The notes under the pieces are model-generated. The model searched no databases and was not told where the DNA came from. It saw only the letters and a list, made by a program, of their open reading frames with translations. A DNA stretch of 64,000 nucleotides from Marimicrobium sp913061115 (GTDB lineage: Bacteria > Pseudomonadota > Gammaproteobacteria > Pseudomonadales > Halieaceae), in the NCBI RefSeq assembly GCF_047729875.1, contig NZ_CP159826.1, positions 3,162,001 to 3,226,000 on the forward strand, written 5' to 3'. Each line of letters opens with the position of its first letter. Positions within the stretch are counted from its first letter, which is position 1. The position numbers were made by a program, and so were the translations under genes. This document shows, piece after piece, positions 1-9,559 of the stretch.

Positions 1-2
1 GG

Positions 3-767
3 GTTGTGTGGTGCAATGGCGATCCAATGGGCGTGGTGGTGGCGCAGCGTGAACGCCACAGTGTGCTGTCGCGACCCGACCCTTATGGCAAACTGAAGCC
101 TGTCGCAGCCAATATCGACCAGATCATGCTTGTCGTTGCCCCCGTTCCGCAACCCTATGCCAATCTCATCGATCGCTACCTAGTGGCGGCTGAGGCCGTG
201 GGGATCGAACCCGTCATCCTGCTGAACAAAATGGACCTACTGGATTCGGACCCGGACCTGACACAATCACTGGATGAGTTATTGGCCATTTACCCCACCC
301 TTGGCTACCGGGTGCTGCGTACTTCAATCAAAGACAGTGGACTGACAGAATTACACAGTGCACTAAGTCAACGCACCAGTGTGTTTGTAGGGCAATCGGG
401 TGTTGGAAAATCCTCACTGGTCAATGTTCTGCTGCCAGAGGCTGATATCCGAGTGGGTGCGCTGTCGGAAGCCACGCAGAAGGGCACGCATACCACCACC
501 ACTGCCCAGTTACTGCACTTGACCTGCGGTGGCACACTCATCGATTCACCAGGCATCCGTGAGTTTGGTTTGTGGCATATGAGCAAGGAGCAGGTAGAGC
601 AAGGTTTTCGAGAATTCCTCCCGCTGCTGGGGACCTGCAAATTTCGCGATTGTCAGCATGATCACGAACCCGGATGCGCGATCCTTAAAGCCACAGAGTC
701 AGGCGCGATTAGCACGCGACGACTGAATAGTTATCACAGTATTGTGACCAGTTTAGACGAGGACTAG
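3..767 (+). CDS. rsgA: Ribosome small-subunit-dependent GTPase RsgA (5'-truncated by window edge)
   Basis: RsgA is a circularly permuted GTPase that assists late 30S subunit maturation. The motifs appear in the permuted order: NKMDLL (G4), then GQSGVGKSS (G1 P-loop), the TTTT switch (G2) and DSPGIREFG (G3). The C-terminal zinc-binding cluster CKFRDCQHDHEPGC follows. The frame is open to the left window edge, so the N-terminal OB fold lies mostly outside; the family is usually about 300-350 residues and about 255 are seen here. It converges on psd; in Enterobacteria rsgA and psd are adjacent and co-directional, so the neighbourhood is conserved but rearranged. Confidence 0.97.
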   Translation, partial: VVWCNGDPMGVVVAQRERHSVLSRPDPYGKLKPVAANIDQIMLVVAPVPQPYANLIDRYLVAAEAVGIEPVILLNKMDLLDSDPDLTQSLDELLAIYPTLGYRVLRTSIKDSGLTELHSALSQRTSVFVGQSGVGKSSLVNVLLPEADIRVGALSEATQKGTHTTTTAQLLHLTCGGTLIDSPGIREFGLWHMSKEQVEQGFREFLPLLGTCKFRDCQHDHEPGCAILKATESGAISTRRLNSYHSIVTSLDED

Positions 768-862
768 GTAGTGCCGTCAATGTGAACTATCGACCGATTT
801 TTATGCGGTGCAAGGCAGCGTATGCACGCTTGCTCTAGACTTCAAATACGCTAGACCCAGCA

Positions 863-1711
863 CTACTGGCGTGAACCCAGCGACTCTCCCATACGAGTCA
901 AAGTCCCCGCTTCATAGTGCTCACCAAAGGACATAACATCACGAGGAAACAACAAAATAACGGTAGAGCCCAACATGAATCGCCCCATCTCATCGCCCTG
1001 GGCAAGCTCCACTGGCGCCGGCAAATGGACATAATCCAATGACATGGGACACTTCGATGGCGGCGCCACGCGGCCTGACCATACCGTCTCAATCCCAGCA
1101 ACCACCATAGCGCCCACCAATATCATCGCCATGGGACCGAACTCAGTTTCAAAGTGACAGACCAGACGTTCATTGCGAGCGAAGAGTCGATCCACATTTT
1201 CAGCCGTGACGCCATTGACAGAAAACAGTTGGCCTGGAATGTAGCGGGTCGCTGTCAATCGGCCTGCCACCGGCATGTGCACGCGATGATAATCCTTGGG
1301 TGAAAGATACACCGTGGCAAACTGACCACCGTTAAATTGCGCCGCTCGCACTTTATCGCCACCCAACAAGTCTTCAGTCGAGAACTGGCGGCCCTTAGCC
1401 TGAAACAGCATACCACTAGAGATCGCACCCAATTGGCTGATCGCGCCGTCAGCGGGGCAGAGGATGTCCGCCTTTGCAAGAGGACGCGCTCCCTCGAGTA
1501 GAGGGCGGGTGAAAAACTCATTGAAGCAGGTATAGCGAGTATAGTCGGGCTCTGCCGCCTCTGACATATCGACGGCGAATGCCTGAATGAACTGCCTAAT
1601 CAATCCATTCTTTAACCACACTGGATGACGAAGCTCGGCGAGAAAACCTGTACAACGTGACAACAGGTGCTGCGGCACTATGTTCTGAAACAAGATGAAG
1701 AATTTATCCAT
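863..1711 (-). CDS. psd: Phosphatidylserine decarboxylase proenzyme
   Basis: Converts phosphatidylserine to phosphatidylethanolamine at the inner membrane. The 282-residue protein carries the self-cleavage motif LGST near residue 248; the serine becomes the pyruvoyl cofactor of the alpha chain. The aspartate of PADG and the histidines of YHRVHMP supply the rest of the catalytic set. Length and motif order fit the bacterial type I family. The start is ATG, and the gene lies downstream of the PhoH-like gene on the same strand with about 56 bases between them, so co-transcription is possible. Confidence 0.97.
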   Translation of the reverse strand: MDKFFILFQNIVPQHLLSRCTGFLAELRHPVWLKNGLIRQFIQAFAVDMSEAAEPDYTRYTCFNEFFTRPLLEGARPLAKADILCPADGAISQLGAISSGMLFQAKGRQFSTEDLLGGDKVRAAQFNGGQFATVYLSPKDYHRVHMPVAGRLTATRYIPGQLFSVNGVTAENVDRLFARNERLVCHFETEFGPMAMILVGAMVVAGIETVWSGRVAPPSKCPMSLDYVHLPAPVELAQGDEMGRFMLGSTVILLFPRDVMSFGEHYEAGTLTRMGESLGSRQ

Positions 1712-1767
1712 AGCGCCCAGTGTAACTTGATTGGCGGCCCCGTTACATTGGAACCGCCCGTTCTACC

Positions 1768-3210
1768 CTACAAATTTTCCTCCGCAAACGCCGCCAACCG
1801 TGACCGCACAATACCGTTAACGTGCATTATGCCTGCATGGGGGTAGGCTTTACTCTTCTCCACAAGATAGGTCAGGCCGGACGTGAGCGGCGAAATGTAC
1901 TTGTTATCAATTTGAGCCAAGTTGCCCAGCACCACTATTTTCGAATCTGCACCCACTCGACTGATCACTGACTTGAGCTGAAATTGGGTCAGACCCTGAG
2001 CTTCGTCGATGATAATATAGGCGTTATTAAAGGAACGTCCGCGCATAAAGTTCAGCGATTTAAACTGAATATTCGCACGCTCTTTCACATAATTGATACT
2101 GCCGCGGCAAGACTCGTCTGCCCCGTGCAATATCTCCAGGTTATCGTCGAAGGCAGCCAGCCAGGGTGCCATCTTCTCCTCCTCCGTGCCCGGCAGAAAA
2201 CCGATTTCCTCCGCAATAGGTGGCGTCGATCGGGCCACGATCAATTTACTGAATTTGCCCTGTTCTAGAATCGCATGCAGACCATACGCCAGAGCTAGGA
2301 GGGTCTTGCCGGAACCAGCGGGACCTGTCATCACTGTCATATCCACGCCATCGTCATTCAGCACAGACATCGCCATGGCCTGCTCCAGATTGCGCGGCGC
2401 CAGCCCCCAAAAACGCCTGTTCATTAAATTATCGCGACTGTCACAACGAAGATAAATGTAATCCCGGTCTACCCGCTTCACAAAGGCCATAAACTCCTGG
2501 TCGTCATAGAGAAACATATTAGGATAGGCCTGAGGCAAAGCGCTCAAGGGGATACGATGGAGCGTGCAATCACCCTCACGCAATGTATCCACCTCACTGA
2601 TAGTCGACCAGAAGTCCCCTTCTATGTGCTCATAGCCCTTCGCCAAAAGGTCTATGTCATCGAGTACGCGATCGCGCCGATAGTCCTCTACCTGCATAAG
2701 CCCGGAGCCCTTTGCCTTGATGCGCATATTGATATCTTTGGTTACCAGACAGATAAACTCCTTGGGGTTTTCCGCCTGTAGTTTTAATGCGACGTTAATT
2801 ATCCGGTTATCGTTAGCTTGGTCCTGCGTACCATCGAGGTAGGGCACATCGATGTTTGGACTTAGGCGCTGATCCGGATAAATGGCCAATGTGCCCGCAG
2901 GGTATCCCTCCAGAGTAGACCCGGGAATAGCCACTCCGGACTGAATTTCCTGCGGCGAGGCGGACTCCACAACCTTATCAATCATCTTTATGGCAATGCG
3001 CGCTTCACGGCTTACCGTTTTTTCATACCGGTCTTTGATGTGATCCAACTCTTCCAATACGGTCATGGGGATGACTAAGTGATGTTGCTTAAAAGCCGTG
3101 ACGGCCATGGGGTCGTGCAATAGAACATTCGTATCCAGTACATACGTCCTCTTAATAGCGGTTTTTAGGGCTGTGGCTTTTTCTACGCGCAGCGAAGAAC
3201 CTGAGTTCAT
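1768..3210 (-). CDS. PIN-domain/PhoH-family ATPase
   Basis: A 480-residue fusion of an N-terminal PIN nuclease domain (starting near TYVLDTNVLLHDP, residues about 22-35) and a C-terminal PhoH ATPase domain. The latter has Walker A GPAGSGKT and Walker B YIIIDEAQ. This PhoH2/YlaK-like architecture is linked to RNA unwinding and cleavage in other bacteria; the function here is inferred. The ATG start is supported by GAGGA seven bases upstream. It is divergent from the RNase II gene, so two RNA-metabolism genes share one intergenic region. Confidence 0.93.
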   Translation of the reverse strand: MNSGSSLRVEKATALKTAIKRTYVLDTNVLLHDPMAVTAFKQHHLVIPMTVLEELDHIKDRYEKTVSREARIAIKMIDKVVESASPQEIQSGVAIPGSTLEGYPAGTLAIYPDQRLSPNIDVPYLDGTQDQANDNRIINVALKLQAENPKEFICLVTKDINMRIKAKGSGLMQVEDYRRDRVLDDIDLLAKGYEHIEGDFWSTISEVDTLREGDCTLHRIPLSALPQAYPNMFLYDDQEFMAFVKRVDRDYIYLRCDSRDNLMNRRFWGLAPRNLEQAMAMSVLNDDGVDMTVMTGPAGSGKTLLALAYGLHAILEQGKFSKLIVARSTPPIAEEIGFLPGTEEEKMAPWLAAFDDNLEILHGADESCRGSINYVKERANIQFKSLNFMRGRSFNNAYIIIDEAQGLTQFQLKSVISRVGADSKIVVLGNLAQIDNKYISPLTSGLTYLVEKSKAYPHAGIMHVNGIVRSRLAAFAEENL

Positions 3211-3548
3211 AAAGAAATCCTCATAGTGATTGCACAGAAAGTTAGGCGGATAAAACTCTGCTGTATGCCCGATACGTCCGGTCGGATCCTGGATTGAAGG
3301 GAAGGTAAAAGAAATAGTTTGGCGGCTTTAGGAGGCGTAGAGAGCCCCAGCTGCTGAAAGTCACTGGCGGCATAATGGTACTTGTCACTCCACGCAAGGT
3401 AATCTGCAACAACCAGATTGCTCAGCCTTCGGAATATCATCAAAATCACGCCTCGGTACATTGCAACAGCGTTACTCCGATTATTAAACCCGCAGCGCAA
3501 AACTGTCAATGGGGTTGCGACAAATTGGACACACATTGTCGGTTTCAA
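3207..3548 (-). CDS. Doubtful small ORF upstream of the PIN-PhoH gene
   Basis: A 113-codon frame whose TGA overlaps the ATG of the PIN-PhoH gene by four bases. The central part (about residues 38-70) has protein-like composition, but the ends do not, no family is recognised, and the PIN-PhoH gene has its own ribosome binding site. It occupies most of the 410-base gap between the two divergent genes. It may be a chance frame. Confidence 0.22.
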   Translation of the reverse strand: MKPTMCVQFVATPLTVLRCGFNNRSNAVAMYRGVILMIFRRLSNLVVADYLAWSDKYHYAASDFQQLGLSTPPKAAKLFLLPSLQSRIRPDVSGIQQSFIRLTFCAITMRISL

Positions 3549-3558
3549 CCATAACTCA

Positions 3559-3587
3559 CTGACAGGAGTGGTAATTTCGGCTACGAT
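3559..3587 (+). promoter_or_regulatory. Predicted sigma70 promoter for the RNase II gene
   Basis: CTGACA (3559-3564), a 17-base spacer, then TACGAT (3582-3587). This would start transcription about 27 bases before the ATG at 3621. Hexamers and spacing are close to consensus. No Shine-Dalgarno sequence is evident before the ATG. Confidence 0.5.
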
Positions 3588-3620
3588 ACGCGGCTAGATT
3601 CTTCAAAAGTTGCCCCTTAA

Positions 3621-5594
3621 ATGCTCAATCAGGACACCCTCTCGCAGCTGCAAGGCCTTAAGTCGCAAATGGAGGCCGAAAAAGAGTACGCAGAAGCGAT
3701 AGTCAAAGGCACTCAGGCGCGATATGGCTTTGCCGTTCTGGATGATGGCCGGGAAATTTTTATCCCGCCCCAGGAAATGCTCAAGGTGTTTCCGGATGAC
3801 CGGGTCAGAATCTGCATTCGGCCCACCAAAGACAATAAAACCATCGCAGACATTGAAAAGCTGGTGAGCAGCCCACTGGCAGACTTTACCGGACGCTGCG
3901 TGCGTAAGGGCAAGGCCATATTCGTGGAGCCCGATCTACCTCAACTTAATCGCTGGCTTTTCATCCCGCCGCCAGCGCTTAATGGGGCAAATGAAGGCGA
4001 TTATTTGCGCTGTGCCATCCACCGCCACCCCTTTCGTGATGGCAAACCCCAGGCCAAAGTACTGTCGGTTATTGGTAACGAGAAGACGCCTGGCATTGAA
4101 AACCTCTACACGATTGCCAAATATCGGCTGGCCCCACAGTGGAGCAGTGCAAGCAAAGAAGAACTGAAAAAAACATTGATCGACTGCAAACCGATGGAAA
4201 CGGAAAAGCGCAGAGATCTCACTGACCTCGAGTTCGTCTCTATCGACGCGGCAAAAACGCAGGATATAGACGATGCACTTTATGCAGAGATTAGCGATGG
4301 CGGCTGGACGCTATTCGTGGCCATCGCGGACCCTACTGCCTACATTGACGCCAACTCAAAGTTGCGCCGTGATGTAGCGGACCGCAGCACATCCATCTAT
4401 TTCCACGGCAATGTACTGCCAATGCTCCCTGAAGAGCTCGCTCAGGACACCTGCGCACTATCGGAGGGGGTAAACCGTGCCGCACTGGTTTGCAAGATTG
4501 CTGTCACTGACGGCGGCGAGGTGGGAGACTTCGAATTTATAGAAGCCACGGTTCGCTCTCGAGGCAAGCTGTCCTATTACGCCGTTGATCGTTACATCAG
4601 TGGCCGGTACGACGAGCTGATGAGCCACTCGACGCCACTGGAGACACTGTATCAGATATACCGAGCGCTGCGGTCGCGCCGGGAAGAGCAAGGTCTAGTA
4701 ATGGAAGATCGGCAGGATTTTCGCTGGATCCTAAACGAAAGCAAGCAAATTGAAACGATCGAGCCCTCGGAAAAACTCCTGTCTCAAAAGCTCGTAGAAG
4801 AATGCATGGTTGCCGCCAATCAATGCGCTGCGCGTTTTCTTATAGAGCACAACGCCAGCGGCCCCTTTGTCTCGCACCCTGGCTTTCGTGGCGACCGCAG
4901 GGATGAGGTCAATAAATTCCTCACCCTGCACGCGCCTGAACTGGCGGCGCTGGATACGGACAGCGTGACCGGCTACCGTGACATCATGCGGGGTCTTGCT
5001 GCGCCGACTTCGACTCTGCCACTGCGCACCATGGTCAACCGTCTGTTAACTCGAGCCGCGCTGACCACCAAGCCGTCTCCGCACATGGGCATGGCTCTGC
5101 CCAGCTACACGAATTGCACCTCTCCTTTGCGCAAGTACTCCGACTTTTTGGTGCACTTGCAGATTAAGGCGGCCCTCAACGGCGCCCAAGCTCAACTCGT
5201 TGACTCCAAAATATTGGCAGAATTAATGCAACGCCTTGCCGTCAGTCGCTCCGCCACTCAGGAGGCGGAGCGCTGGCTAGCGAGCAACTACGTGAGCAAG
5301 ATAGCCAAGGATAATGATAATATTTTTAAGGCGACAATCACCCACGTCACCAGTAGTGGCTTTAATGCGCGACTGAATAACAATGGATTGACAGGCTTTG
5401 TCGATTTGCGCAAAGACCCGGAAAAGTTTAGCTATGACAAATGGAACGCCAGTCTGACCAGCACCACCCGGCGATTTCAGTTAGGTCAAGCAGTAGACCT
5501 CAACTTTATCGGAGTGGGTCAAGAAGTTATTTACCAGACCCTTTTCAAACCAATCACTGATTGTGGATTGAAGACACCGACCGAAAAAGTCTAG
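3621..5594 (+). CDS. rnb: Ribonuclease II family 3'-5' exoribonuclease
   Basis: Processive 3'-5' hydrolysis of single-stranded RNA in the cytoplasm. The 657-residue length matches RNase II (about 640-660) rather than the longer RNase R. An N-terminal cold-shock-like region is followed by the RNB domain with its metal-binding aspartates in DAAKTQDIDDAL (about residues 208-219), and by a C-terminal S1-like stretch (about 570-640). It is divergent from the PIN-PhoH gene and has a good sigma70-like promoter just upstream. RNase II versus an RNase II-like paralogue cannot be settled here. Confidence 0.93.
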   Translation: MLNQDTLSQLQGLKSQMEAEKEYAEAIVKGTQARYGFAVLDDGREIFIPPQEMLKVFPDDRVRICIRPTKDNKTIADIEKLVSSPLADFTGRCVRKGKAIFVEPDLPQLNRWLFIPPPALNGANEGDYLRCAIHRHPFRDGKPQAKVLSVIGNEKTPGIENLYTIAKYRLAPQWSSASKEELKKTLIDCKPMETEKRRDLTDLEFVSIDAAKTQDIDDALYAEISDGGWTLFVAIADPTAYIDANSKLRRDVADRSTSIYFHGNVLPMLPEELAQDTCALSEGVNRAALVCKIAVTDGGEVGDFEFIEATVRSRGKLSYYAVDRYISGRYDELMSHSTPLETLYQIYRALRSRREEQGLVMEDRQDFRWILNESKQIETIEPSEKLLSQKLVEECMVAANQCAARFLIEHNASGPFVSHPGFRGDRRDEVNKFLTLHAPELAALDTDSVTGYRDIMRGLAAPTSTLPLRTMVNRLLTRAALTTKPSPHMGMALPSYTNCTSPLRKYSDFLVHLQIKAALNGAQAQLVDSKILAELMQRLAVSRSATQEAERWLASNYVSKIAKDNDNIFKATITHVTSSGFNARLNNNGLTGFVDLRKDPEKFSYDKWNASLTSTTRRFQLGQAVDLNFIGVGQEVIYQTLFKPITDCGLKTPTEKV

Positions 5595-5798
5595 TGGGTG
5601 TCGCTGTGCCGGGCGGCAGCGGTGAACAACATGAAAACGCCAAGATAAACTCAAAGCCGAAAATAAAAATTCACAGAAACAGTCGCCTGCAACATAGAGA
5701 CCCAATTCTTCTGCGCTTGTCCTGCTGATGATTAGAACTCAGCAAAGACCGCCTAGATGACGTTGATGTTGATGTCGCGCACATTATAACGACAGACT

Positions 5799-7196
5799 CT
5801 AGAAAATGGCGTGGCCCGGAGTACGAGGAAAGGGAATCGCATCGCGAACATTTTCCATGCCGGTGACGTAGTTGAGCAACCGCTCGAAGCCCAGTCCAAA
5901 TCCAGCATGCGGCACCGTCCCGTATCGACGAAGATCTCGGTACCACCATAATGCCTCGCGCAAGGATTCATCCATGCGTGAATCCAACACGTCCAGACGC
6001 TCTTCACGTTGACTGCCTCCTATTAGCTCGCCGACGCCCGGAACCAATACATCCATCGCCGCTACGGTTTTACCATCATCGTTTAGACGCATATAAAATG
6101 CCTTGATATCTTTGGGATAGTTCATCAGTACAACCGGCCTACCAACATGCTTTTCGGTGAGGTAACGCTCGTGTTCTGACGCAAGATCCAAACCCCAAGC
6201 CACAGGAAATTCAAACGCCTGCCCACTGTCTTTGAGGATATCAATGGCGTCTGAGTAGTCCATACGCTCAAACTCGTTATCGATCAGGCCTCGCAGGCGC
6301 GCGATCACGCCGTCATCGATATGCTGCCCGAAAAAAGCAATATCGTCCTCGCGCTCCTCAAGCACTGTTGTAATGAGATGTTTTAGCAGATCTTCGGCAA
6401 GCGCGGCGTTATCAGCCAGGTCAGCAAAGGCGACCTCAGGCTCTACCATCCAGAACTCCGCCAAGTGACGGCTGGTATTGGAATTTTCAGCGCGAAACGT
6501 AGGGCCAAACGTGTAAACCTTACTCATGGCCAAACAATAGGCTTCCAACTCCAACTGGCCCGACACCGTGAGAAAGGACTCGCTGGCAAAAAAATCTTGA
6601 TTGAAATCCACTTCACCACCTGCAGTGCGTGGCAGGTTAGCAAAATCTAGGGTACTCACACGAAACAGCTCTCCTGCCCCCTCACAATCACTGCCGGTGA
6701 TGATGGGCGTATTAATCCATTGAAAGTCTTTACTGTAAAAATAGTTATGAATGGCATTGGCTAGCGTGGTGCGCACCCGAGTGATTGCCCCAAAGGTATT
6801 GGTGCGCGGACGCAGGTGTGTCTGGCTGCGTAAATATTCAAACGTGTGACGTTTTTTGGCGATGGGGTATGTCTCAGGGTCGTCAACCCAGCCCACTACT
6901 TCCACCTCAGTAGCCTGAATCTCCACACTCTGACCTTTTCCCTGAGACCGGACTAACTCACCGCTGACAATCACCGCGCAACCGGTAGACAAAGACAGCA
7001 CTTGGGACTGGTAGTTCTCCAGTGTATCGGGCACTACAGCCTGAATAGCATCAAAGGCCGAACCGTCGTGCACGGCCAGAAATGAGATCCCGGCTTTGGA
7101 ATCGCGCTTACTGCGCAGCCAGCCTTTGACCGTAACCTGCGCACCAAGTTGTACTTGGCCTTTAAAAATTTCACTAATAGAATTGTGATGTGACAT
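5799..7196 (-). CDS. asnS: Asparaginyl-tRNA synthetase
   Basis: Class IIb aminoacyl-tRNA synthetase charging tRNA-Asn. The 465-residue protein starts with an OB-fold anticodon-binding domain (about 1-115). The catalytic core carries motif 2 (GPTFRAENSNTSRHLAEF) and motif 3 (GFGLGFERLLNYVTG). The AENSNT signature favours asparagine over aspartate specificity. The length is standard. No obvious terminator is seen in the roughly 205 bases that separate it from the convergent RNase II gene. Confidence 0.98.
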   Translation of the reverse strand: MSHHNSISEIFKGQVQLGAQVTVKGWLRSKRDSKAGISFLAVHDGSAFDAIQAVVPDTLENYQSQVLSLSTGCAVIVSGELVRSQGKGQSVEIQATEVEVVGWVDDPETYPIAKKRHTFEYLRSQTHLRPRTNTFGAITRVRTTLANAIHNYFYSKDFQWINTPIITGSDCEGAGELFRVSTLDFANLPRTAGGEVDFNQDFFASESFLTVSGQLELEAYCLAMSKVYTFGPTFRAENSNTSRHLAEFWMVEPEVAFADLADNAALAEDLLKHLITTVLEEREDDIAFFGQHIDDGVIARLRGLIDNEFERMDYSDAIDILKDSGQAFEFPVAWGLDLASEHERYLTEKHVGRPVVLMNYPKDIKAFYMRLNDDGKTVAAMDVLVPGVGELIGGSQREERLDVLDSRMDESLREALWWYRDLRRYGTVPHAGFGLGFERLLNYVTGMENVRDAIPFPRTPGHAIF

Positions 7197-7344
7197 GGTA
7201 GGCGTGTCGTCCTGGCGAATAGCGTTGGGCGCTAGAGTACCTAATGCTGTGATTTGCTGCCAGCCGTTTCATCCAGTACCCGAGCCTTAGCGACTCATGA
7301 GACAGTCCCGCCCTCAAAAGACTGTGCGAGACATGAACGTCTGT

Positions 7345-8295
7345 TCAATTAAATGAGAACGATTGTCCCACCAAATCTTCGGACAACAACCAGAACTCCT
7401 CCGCCACGGCCGGATCAACGGCGTAGGATTCTACTCCGCTGCTGCTTCCGCTTTCGGCGGCCTGTGCAATGTGGCAATCCTCCAAATATTGACCGCCCTC
7501 AAGCGCAAGGTCGGATGTTGTGGCGGCCCACACCGTGGTGGCTGCACCCTGCTCAGGGGTTTTAAACGCCAGCGGCTCGCTTGAAGAGGATCGATCAGTA
7601 AGCGCGGTGATATCCGCTGCTTCCAGATGACGGGCGAGATTGGTCATAATCATACCGGGATGGACAGCAAAGGCGCGTACGCCGTGCTCACGCATGCGCA
7701 AGTCCAACCCCACTGAGAACAAGACATTGGCAGTCTTGGATTCACCATAAGCCTGCCACTTGTCATACTCGCGCTGGTGATAATTTGGATCGCTGAAATT
7801 AAAGGGGCCAAACTTGTGACCCGCTGAACTAAGGTTTATCACCCTGCTTGGAGAGCCATTAATCAGCGCGGGCGACAGCAGTCCGGTCAATAAAAAGTGG
7901 CCCAGATGATTAGTGCCAAATTGCATCTCAAAACCCTGCGCAGTTCGCATCAACGGACAGGCCATCACACCTGCATTATTGATCAACAGCTGGATTTTAT
8001 CCGCCTGCTGAAGTATCTCCGCCGCCGCACTGCGCACACTATCCAAGTCTGCCAAATCCATGATCTGAGTCAACAGTTGTGCCTCTGGCTGCCGCTGTCG
8101 TATTTCCTCTGCGGCTGTCTCCAGCGTGTCTTTATTGCGAGCCACCATAAGCACAGTAGCACCCGCCGCAGCCAGCACCCGGCAAGTCTCCAGCCCGAGT
8201 CCCGACGAGGCACCGGTCACTACCGCACATTTTCCTTTTAAGGAAACACCCTCAATGACCTGATCGGTGGTTGAGGCTCCATCAAAACGACTCAT
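7345..8295 (-). CDS. Short-chain dehydrogenase/reductase, retinol-dehydrogenase-like
   Basis: NAD(P)-dependent oxidoreductase with a Rossmann fold: cofactor motif GASSGLGLE, NNAGVM, and catalytic YGESK. The sequence past the core, with an extended C-terminus of about 316 residues in total, resembles the WW-domain oxidoreductase/retinol-dehydrogenase branch. The frame is open further upstream to 8433, but the ATG at 8295 is preferred because GGGAGAAG lies just before it and the SDR fold begins about 25 residues later. The longer version would also overlap the divergent gene at 8396. The substrate is unknown. Confidence 0.88.
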   Translation of the reverse strand: MSRFDGASTTDQVIEGVSLKGKCAVVTGASSGLGLETCRVLAAAGATVLMVARNKDTLETAAEEIRQRQPEAQLLTQIMDLADLDSVRSAAAEILQQADKIQLLINNAGVMACPLMRTAQGFEMQFGTNHLGHFLLTGLLSPALINGSPSRVINLSSAGHKFGPFNFSDPNYHQREYDKWQAYGESKTANVLFSVGLDLRMREHGVRAFAVHPGMIMTNLARHLEAADITALTDRSSSSEPLAFKTPEQGAATTVWAATTSDLALEGGQYLEDCHIAQAAESGSSSGVESYAVDPAVAEEFWLLSEDLVGQSFSFN

Positions 8296-8395
8296 ATCAA
8301 ATCTTCTCCCATTTGTTGTATTGTGAGCCCTGCCGATTGTGGCTCTAATAGCGCCATCGGTCACAGACCACTGACTTCGCACTACAGGTAATCTT

Positions 8396-8779
8396 ATGGA
8401 CGCTAATGAAACAGATTTTATCGAAGGGGGCAACTACATCAGTCTTGCCACCCGCAAGCGATCCGGTGAATGGGTGGCTACGCCTGTATGGTTCGCGCCA
8501 GATGAAGGTAGCTACTATGTGTTCTCGGCAGGGGATGCAGGCAAAGTGAAGCGACTGCGCAATTTCAGTGATTCACGTATCGCCGCCTGCACTGTGACGG
8601 GTACGCTCACCGGCGAGCTTCACGATGCGCGCGCCTATGTGCTCGATAAACCGGCAGAAGAGACCCTAGCCCTCGCGGCTCTAAGACGGAAGTATGGCTG
8701 GCAAATGCTGCTGGCGGACTTTTTTTCCAACCTTACCGGCAAAATGAAGCGCCGCGTCTACGTTCGTATCGACCGCTAG
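8396..8779 (+). CDS. PPOX-class (pyridoxamine-phosphate-oxidase-fold) flavin-binding protein
   Basis: A 127-residue split-barrel protein. The opening (ISLATRKRSGEWVATPVWF) and later segment (AACTVTGTLTGE) match small F420/FMN-dependent PPOX-class proteins of about 120-140 residues. Cofactor and substrate cannot be read from the sequence. It is divergent from the SDR gene with about 100 bases between the starts, so a shared regulatory region is likely. It converges on cysH. Confidence 0.8.
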   Translation: MDANETDFIEGGNYISLATRKRSGEWVATPVWFAPDEGSYYVFSAGDAGKVKRLRNFSDSRIAACTVTGTLTGELHDARAYVLDKPAEETLALAALRRKYGWQMLLADFFSNLTGKMKRRVYVRIDR

Positions 8780-8798
8780 GCATGCCTCTACAGTGCAC

Positions 8799-9425
8799 TC
8801 AGGCGTGCGTGTGTAACCCGCACTCGCGGCCATCATGCGCCTTGGTAGGGTCAAAATAATGTTTGCATGTGGGCAGTGCCAACTGCTCCATGTAGTTTTC
8901 AACATCATCCTCTGACCAGTAGAAAATCGGCGCAACCTTAATGATGCCGCGACCATCCACAGACACGATATCCAGCGTTTTTCGGTGTTCCGTCTCCTCT
9001 TGGCGAATACCGGTTAGCCAAATTTCAGGTTGGAATTCGGCCAGCGCGCGGGCAAAAGGCTCCAACTTAACGTCCTGCGTGAAACCCTGGTGCCGCTCCT
9101 CCTCATCCACAGCAGGTATACCTCCCATGATCGCGTTGCGACGCTCGGAGGTCATTTGAGGCGAGTAGACCTGTATATTGACGTTTAGATCGCGGATCAA
9201 GCGCTCTGCAACGACGTAGGTATCGCGCAGGTTGTAGCCGGTATCGACCCAGATAGTGGGCAAGCTTGCATCGACCTGACTGACAAGATGTAACATGACC
9301 GCCGCATTGCGACCCATACTGGTTGTCGCGATCGCTCTGCGACCCTGACCCAGCGCCCACCTGACGACTTCGGCCGCACTGGCGTCGCGCAAAGTATCGT
9401 TAACAGTGTCGAGGTCCAATTCCAC
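8799..9425 (-). CDS. cysH: Phosphoadenylyl-sulfate/adenylyl-sulfate reductase, short form
   Basis: Reduces PAPS or APS to sulfite in assimilatory sulfur metabolism. The protein has the family's nucleotide-binding loop (TTSMGRNAAVMLH), the segment GIRQEETEHRKTL and the C-terminal catalytic ECGLH motif. At 208 residues it is about 30 shorter than typical CysH, mostly at the N-terminus. The GTG start at 9425 is the only usable one; an in-frame stop lies a little upstream. The paired CC..CxxC cysteines of iron-sulfur APS reductases are absent, which favours the PAPS type. Confidence 0.88.
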   Translation of the reverse strand: MELDLDTVNDTLRDASAAEVVRWALGQGRRAIATTSMGRNAAVMLHLVSQVDASLPTIWVDTGYNLRDTYVVAERLIRDLNVNIQVYSPQMTSERRNAIMGGIPAVDEEERHQGFTQDVKLEPFARALAEFQPEIWLTGIRQEETEHRKTLDIVSVDGRGIIKVAPIFYWSEDDVENYMEQLALPTCKHYFDPTKAHDGRECGLHTHA

Positions 9426-9559
9426 AGGGCATATACCAAAATTATTCGCGTCAGGGGGGGCACTTTATAGAATCAAAAACGGAGTTACCAATAACCACGA
9501 AGTATATAGATATTCCAGATTTCACTAATGACGCCTCTCGCCTGGCGTCCGCTGGACAA

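Noticed and set aside
770..862. Terminator between rsgA and psd
   Set aside because: The near-palindrome around 812-835 pairs imperfectly and lacks a T run on either strand.
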